From Gemmatimonadota bacterium (GTDB taxonomy: Bacteria > Latescibacterota > UBA2968 > UBA8231), in assembly GCA_018673255.1 (NCBI GenBank), contig JABHDC010000048.1:35340-99339 (forward strand): a DNA stretch of 64,000 nt, read 5' to 3'. This document shows, piece by piece, positions 59,855 through 64,000 of the stretch. A program made the translations under genes and the position numbers. Below the pieces are notes generated by a model, which saw only the letters and a list, made by a program, of their open reading frames with translations, did no database searches and had not been told where the DNA came from. Every line of letters begins with the position of its first letter. Within the stretch, counting starts at the first letter, position 1.

Positions 59855-61753
59855 TCACCGTCGCGGGCCGATCTCGTCGATCCGCAGCGCCTGAAAACCA
59901 GTCTCCCAGGCCGGTGAGTTGGCGCGCACTGTGAAGCGCGGCGCGTCACCTTCCAGCCCTACATCATCGGCAACGTAGTTCTCACTCATGTCGATATAGG
60001 TGCGCGCGTCATCGCGCACGCCATCCCACGTGCCGCCCTGGCAGACATTACGCCGGATGATGTTCCCCTTCGGCGCGGCCGGTTCATCTTCCCAGATTGT
60101 GAGAAGCTCGGGATACCGTTCGGCCCAGAGGGAGTCGGTGATCGGCATCTCGTCGAGACGATCCTTCATGGTCGTGCCCACGTGGTAGCTGGCCCAGTTC
60201 ATGGCGCGCGCGTCGAGATGGGTGGCCGGCTCACAGTCGATGAAGAGATTGTTCTCCACCAGCACGTCGCGGCCGCCGCCGATCATTGCGGCTCTCGTGA
60301 CCCGATAGAAGAGATTGCCCGTCACCTCGGTGCCGCAGAGCATGTCGTCGAGGTAGACACCGACACAGCCACGATTCTCGAATCCCGTGATCTCCCACAT
60401 CAGGTTGTCACGGATCACGGTGCCACGCCATGTCCAGTCACGACCGGAGTAGATGGCGCCGGCGTCATTCGACTCGAGACAGACATGGTGGATGTCGTTG
60501 TGGGCGATGAGGTGATCGTTGCCGGTGAATTGCACCGCCATGTGTGGGGCGTCGTGGATGTGATTGTGGATAACGCTCTGTCCGACGCCGTTGATCTGCA
60601 CGGCAGGCTGATACATGCGATTCACGCGACCGTAGTCGTGGATGTGGTTGTCCTGCGCCACGTGGTCTGCCCGCGTGAGGGAAGGGCGCTCACCACCACT
60701 GAGGCGGATGCCCCCATTGCCCAGGGCGTGCAGATGACAGGCGCTCACTGACACCCGTCGACCACCAGTGACGCTGATGGCCCAGCCCCCGACATTGCGG
60801 AAAGTGCATCCCTGCATGCAGACATCTTCTCCCCGCTCCACAATCACCGCATCGCCGCGGGTGTATTCGAAGGTCAAATCCTGCAGTCGAAGATGGCGAG
60901 CACCATCGATCTTCACGATCCGTTCACCGACGGAGACCGCGATCTCAGCCTTCTCCAGGTCAGCCGAATCCGCTGGGGGCCAGAGATAGAGCATGCCCCG
61001 CTCCCGATCCAGATACCACTCGCCCGGTTCATCGAGTTCGCAGAGCATGTTGTAGGCGTAATACCACTGCCCGGTGCGGTAGCCGTAGTTGTGATCGGGT
61101 GGTTCCAGTTCCAGAACACCGTGTTCGGTGTCGATCCGGCTCACGCGTTGTCGCTGATCCGACCAGTCCCAGAACCAGTAGCCGTGTACCCACGGGTCCT
61201 GCGCCTGTTGCCACCGGTCCAACCGGGCGCGCCGCACATACAGCTTGCCCTGTTTGTCGCCCTTCGTGCCGCGCACATCGACCGGATCGCCACCGACGAG
61301 ACCGGCGACCCGATCAAAACCAGAATTTGGCCAGCGGGCCAGGGTCTGCGGCACCCCATTGATGAACAATTCCAGCCCGCCGGCGACGGGCTCGCCATAG
61401 TCGTCGACACCGGCAGCCTTCAGATCCAGTTGCAGCACCTTGCCGCGGGCATTTTCGGGCAACTGCTCGAGGATGTGATCCTCTTCCACCGGCACGAAGC
61501 CTTGCAGGATGGCGCCGGCCATGAGGCGAACCGTCTCACCCTCACAGGCGCACCAGGTGACCGGTGCCAAATCGGAGCCACCATCTTGCGAACCCAGTTC
61601 CAGGGGTGTATCGAGATGATAGTCGCCGCCCGATATCTTGACGGTGACGGCATGACCGGCACGGATCAGACGTCGCGCTTCATCCCGAGCTTGTACGAGT
61701 GTGGATATCTCGTCGGCACCGCTGCCGACGTGAAGTGTGGTGGCTTCAGCCAT
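59855..61753 (-). CDS. Right-handed parallel beta-helix repeat protein
   Basis: 632 aa, ATG 61753 after AGGAG at good spacing. Residues about 1-120 form a domain with LHVGSGADEISTLVQARDEARRLI. From about 270 there are regular repeats such as LRLQDLTFEYTRGDAVIVERGEDVCMQGCTFRNVGGWAISV and NHIHDAPHMAVQFTGNDHLIAHNDIHHV, the turn-by-turn pattern of pectate-lyase-like beta-helices (NosD/DUF1565-type). Catalytic residues not assigned. No signal peptide despite the extracellular-type fold. Perhaps a polysaccharide lyase or epimerase. Followed by a strong hairpin. Confidence 0.82.
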   Translation of the reverse strand: MAEATTLHVGSGADEISTLVQARDEARRLIRAGHAVTVKISGGDYHLDTPLELGSQDGGSDLAPVTWCACEGETVRLMAGAILQGFVPVEEDHILEQLPENARGKVLQLDLKAAGVDDYGEPVAGGLELFINGVPQTLARWPNSGFDRVAGLVGGDPVDVRGTKGDKQGKLYVRRARLDRWQQAQDPWVHGYWFWDWSDQRQRVSRIDTEHGVLELEPPDHNYGYRTGQWYYAYNMLCELDEPGEWYLDRERGMLYLWPPADSADLEKAEIAVSVGERIVKIDGARHLRLQDLTFEYTRGDAVIVERGEDVCMQGCTFRNVGGWAISVTGGRRVSVSACHLHALGNGGIRLSGGERPSLTRADHVAQDNHIHDYGRVNRMYQPAVQINGVGQSVIHNHIHDAPHMAVQFTGNDHLIAHNDIHHVCLESNDAGAIYSGRDWTWRGTVIRDNLMWEITGFENRGCVGVYLDDMLCGTEVTGNLFYRVTRAAMIGGGRDVLVENNLFIDCEPATHLDARAMNWASYHVGTTMKDRLDEMPITDSLWAERYPELLTIWEDEPAAPKGNIIRRNVCQGGTWDGVRDDARTYIDMSENYVADDVGLEGDAPRFTVRANSPAWETGFQALRIDEIGPRR

Positions 61754-61953
61754 GGTAGGACTCCTGTTGCACAGGGATTACGGGCAGACTCGTCTCATCG
61801 CCGGATTCCATCTCTGAACCCATCATCGGGCGTCTCCAAGAGGCTCGTGCAACCGGGCCATCGCATCAAGTGGGGGCCGTGCGTGAACTGTTGCGGCGAA
61901 GATGTGCAAGGCCGAAACTCTCAGGTCAAATCTTCTCTATCCAGGAGCGTATT

Positions 61954-62442
61954 GTGCAGATTGCCGCCAACAGCGTCGTATCCATTCAGTATACCTTGAC
62001 CAATGACGCGGGGGAGACCCTCGATACGTCAGATGGTCGTGAGCCCCTCATGTATCTGCACGGTGCGGGCAACATTATCCCCGGTCTCGAGAAAGAACTC
62101 TTGGGCAAAAGTGTGGGTGACTCACTCGAGGTCACCGTGCAGCCGGAAGAGGGTTACGGTCAGATCAATGACGAAATGATCCAGACGGTTCCACGCGATG
62201 CCTTCGGGGGTGTGGACAAGATCGAGCCGGGTATGCAGTTCGAAGCTTCCGACGAGGACGGCGGTACGCAGATGATTGTGGTGACTGCCGTCGAAGGCGA
62301 CAACGTCACAGTCGACGGGAATCATCCGCTTGCCGGCGAAGTCCTGCATTTCGCCGTCACTGTCGAAGAGATCCGCGAAGCGTCGGAAGAGGAAGTGACG
62401 CATGGCCATGCCCACGGACCCGAAGGACATGGCCATCACTAG
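61954..62442 (+). CDS. slyD: FKBP-type peptidyl-prolyl isomerase SlyD
   Basis: 162 aa, GTG start at 61954 (VQIAANSVVSI) with AGGAG 7 nt before; an in-frame upstream extension is less likely. The FKBP domain (about 1-70 and 125-145) is split by an insert-in-flap domain (VPRDAFGGVDKIEPGMQFEASDEDG), and the C-terminus is a short His-rich tail (THGHAHGPEGHGHH) that can bind nickel or other metals. Matches SlyD in order and size, with a shorter tail than E. coli. Acts as a cytosolic prolyl isomerase and metallochaperone. Confidence 0.93.
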   Translation: MQIAANSVVSIQYTLTNDAGETLDTSDGREPLMYLHGAGNIIPGLEKELLGKSVGDSLEVTVQPEEGYGQINDEMIQTVPRDAFGGVDKIEPGMQFEASDEDGGTQMIVVTAVEGDNVTVDGNHPLAGEVLHFAVTVEEIREASEEEVTHGHAHGPEGHGHH

Positions 62443-62522
62443 GGACCTGTCCGCTGCTGGTCGCAGGGCCTGACATCAGCCTCAGATACGCCCGCCGGGC
62501 GTGGGAGGCTCCCGTGATGAAT

Positions 62523-62554
62523 GTGCCGCGCAGGCCAAGGGGCTTGCGCGGCAC
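62523..62554. terminator. Perfect 10-bp hairpin between slyD and the PLP enzyme gene
   Basis: GTGCCGCGCA pairs perfectly with TGCGCGGCAC across a 12-nt loop. Smaller stems ACGCCC/GGGCGT and GGGAG/CTCCC (62488-62513) precede it. Serves two convergent genes; no T-run. Confidence 0.6.
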
Positions 62555-62562
62555 GTGGTGTA

Positions 62563-63660
62563 TCAGGTCGTCAGTGCAGCAGCCAGTTCGCGAGCCACGA
62601 TCTGGGCTTCACCCTCTTCCATCATGTAGGGATTCATCGTCACGCTATCCTGGCCACCGGACATCTCGATGCGGGGATCGCCGTCGGACAGGCGCTGACG
62701 CACGTCGGCGGCTGAGACGCCAACTTTGGCAGCGTCCCACTGGATTGTCAGATGGGGTGCCACATTCGACGGTCGAGGTGTGTTGACGGAATGGGTCACC
62801 GAGTCGATGGCAGACACCGCGTCGGTGATGACCTGCAATCGACGCTCCCACTCGCGCCACTCCGCCTCGTGGTCACGCACGACCCACTGTTCGACGGCGG
62901 CGAGCAGTCCCATGATTTCTTCTTTGCCGGCTTTCATAGGGCGACCGATGTTGGCATTCGGGCACCCATTGGCGAAAGCCGCCTGCAGCAGATCCTTGCG
63001 TCCCAGCACCATCCCGGAGGCCTGCGGACCCCGCAGGCACTTGCCACCGGAATATGCGACGGCGTCGACGCCCTGTTCCAGGTAGACGTTGGGCACGTCG
63101 GGTCTTTCGGCGGCGGCATCGACAAAGACGGGTACCGAGTGTGCGCGACCACTGGCCACCAGTTCCTTGACGGTGATCTCACTGCGCTCGGCGGCGTCGC
63201 CGAAGACGAAGATCATTGCCGTCCGGTCCGTGTAGGCCGCTTCCAGATCGTCGAGAGTCGTCACCTCGATGAATGTCGCACCCATGGCGCGAATGACCCG
63301 ATCGTAACCCATGCGATGTGAGGCCTGTACGATGACCTCGTTCTTCAGATTCGTTGTGTCCGGCAGGCTGTGCATCTTGGCTGGATCATCTCCGGCTATG
63401 CAGGCGGCCGTCACCTGAGCCAGGGCGGCGGCGCAGCCATTTGTGACCAGACCCCACTCACACGCCATCACCTGTGCCAACCGAGCGCCGACGGCATCCA
63501 TCAGTTCCTCGATCATCACGTAGGATTGCGAGGCATCCTGCATCGCCTGCCGGGCCTCGGGCAGCATGAGCGAACCGCTGTAGCGGGTCACGGTACCGAT
63601 GCAGTTGATGAGGGGACGGACACCAAGATCCTCGTAGGAGGACACAGGATTCGTGCTCAA
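62563..63660 (-). CDS. SelA/DgaE-family PLP-dependent enzyme
   Basis: 365 aa from TTG 63660 (LSTNPVSSYEDLG), chosen since AAGGAG sits 6 nt before it; a GTG at 63675 would start inside that ribosome site. Fold type I: LVTNGCAAALAQVTAACIAG, then VFVDAAAERPD with the Asp for the pyridine nitrogen and AYSGGKCLRGPQASG with the Schiff-base Lys. It resembles L-seryl-tRNA(Sec) selenium transferase SelA and more so its relative D-glucosaminate-6-phosphate ammonia lyase DgaE. In this sugar-acid setting a lyase or aldolase of an amino-sugar acid is more likely than selenocysteine synthesis; SelB and tRNA-Sec are not in view. Confidence 0.82.
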   Translation of the reverse strand: MSTNPVSSYEDLGVRPLINCIGTVTRYSGSLMLPEARQAMQDASQSYVMIEELMDAVGARLAQVMACEWGLVTNGCAAALAQVTAACIAGDDPAKMHSLPDTTNLKNEVIVQASHRMGYDRVIRAMGATFIEVTTLDDLEAAYTDRTAMIFVFGDAAERSEITVKELVASGRAHSVPVFVDAAAERPDVPNVYLEQGVDAVAYSGGKCLRGPQASGMVLGRKDLLQAAFANGCPNANIGRPMKAGKEEIMGLLAAVEQWVVRDHEAEWREWERRLQVITDAVSAIDSVTHSVNTPRPSNVAPHLTIQWDAAKVGVSAADVRQRLSDGDPRIEMSGGQDSVTMNPYMMEEGEAQIVARELAAALTT

Positions 63661-63675
63661 GGGATGCTCCTTCAC

Positions 63676-63869
63676 AATTGCTCAGGGGGCCATAGAAGGC
63701 ACGCCCTGGTTGCCGGCGAGTTCATTCCAGGGGGTGGCCCCGGACGATGGAAGGCGGTAACCTGAACCAAAGGAAGAACGCGCGCGAGTCCGACCCGGCG
63801 CGCATGAGCCAGGCGCTGGCAGTTTCTGGCCGACGACTTCCACCTGCGTGTTGCTGGCAGGACAGGCTC
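63676..63869. other. Intergenic stretch, nothing recognised
   Basis: About 190 bp between the PLP enzyme start and the end of the partial gene. GC-rich with CGCGCGCG stretches; I see no gene, clear hairpin or repeat. Confidence 0.4.
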
Positions 63870-64000
63870 CTATTGCTGAGAGCCGGGCGGCAGCCTCACC
63901 GTCTCGATGACCGAGGTGGAGTCATCGAGTTTCTTCCAACCCTCGAAGATGAACTCCTCAGGACCGTATGTGAGCAACCCGGTCTCATTGAAGAGAGTCA
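63870..64000 (-). CDS. C-terminal fragment of an unrecognised protein
   Basis: Cut by the window end. Stop TAG at 63870-63872. The visible 43 residues on the minus strand include LFNETGLLTYGPEEFIFEG, then WKKLDDSTSVIETVRLPPGS. Open throughout with normal codon use; too short to name a family. Confidence 0.6.
   Translation of the reverse strand, partial: TLFNETGLLTYGPEEFIFEGWKKLDDSTSVIETVRLPPGSQQ

Noticed and set aside
62441..62460. TAGGGACCTGTCC after slyD resembles the element end TAGGAACCTGTCC
   Set aside because: Only one end with 12 of 13 matches and no second arm or core; may be chance, so not listed as an element copy.
1..64000. CRISPR arrays, rRNA and tRNA genes, prophage genes
   Set aside because: None seen: no regularly spaced identical repeats, no rRNA-like or tRNA-like stretches, and no phage structural or integrase genes.

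Overview
The window is high-GC bacterial chromosome, densely packed with short intergenic gaps and many ATGA/GTGA start-stop overlaps. There is no rRNA, tRNA, CRISPR array or phage region. The mix of genes (enolase-superfamily, UxuA-like, creatininase, M81, URO-D, DUF362, CehA/McbA, beta-helix and sialidase-like proteins, TonB receptor, secretin pilus) points to a free-living or particle-associated Gram-negative from an uncultured lineage of the FCB/Latescibacterota/Hydrogenedentota kind. The taxonomic placement is inference; no marker gene decides it.

Layout. 1-5.4 kb: sugar epimerase-like and enolase-superfamily genes, converging on a DUF362 gene and a large orphan protein. 5.6-9.2 kb: a compact MarR regulator / TonB-dependent receptor / His-rich Spy-like lipoprotein unit with the same operator-like sequence in front of both the regulator and the receptor. 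9.2-28 kb: accessory metabolic genes (two URO-D-family methyltransferase-like proteins, metallo-beta-lactamase fold protein, two PHP-type phosphoesterase-like proteins, tandem alpha/beta hydrolase, metallophosphoesterase, GH42-like beta-galactosidase, creatininase-like amidohydrolase), a response regulator of reversed architecture, and a DUF1349 gene interrupted by a palindromic mobile element. 28.3-43.3 kb: HDOD protein, then a single operon encoding a type IV filament machine (PilC, MshEN-type PilB, cNMP-domain protein, four pilin-like proteins, PilT, PilM-PilN fusion, PilO, secretin), followed by a sigma-54 activator with an altered GAFTGA loop and an HD-domain protein. 43.4-53.7 kb: ddl, DUF445, mannonate oxidoreductase-like SDR, an ABC-2 permease pair split by a second palindromic element, htpG, proA and a ferredoxin-like protein. 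53.7-64 kb: sugar-acid and polysaccharide genes (TIM-barrel epimerase, sialidase-fold protein, UxuA-family dehydratase, M81 protein, beta-helix protein), slyD and a SelA/DgaE-type PLP enzyme.

How they fit together. The sugar-acid genes (enolase superfamily, UxuA-like, UxuB-like SDR, epimerases, PLP lyase-like) suggest breakdown of oxidised or acidic glycans. The pilus operon probably responds to second messengers: an MshEN domain on the assembly ATPase, a cyclic-nucleotide fold inside the operon, and an HD phosphodiesterase-like protein beside it. The clearest direct observation is a family of about 164-bp perfectly centred palindromic elements flanked by TA. Removing two copies on paper restores an open reading frame in one case and a two-nucleotide gene junction in the other.
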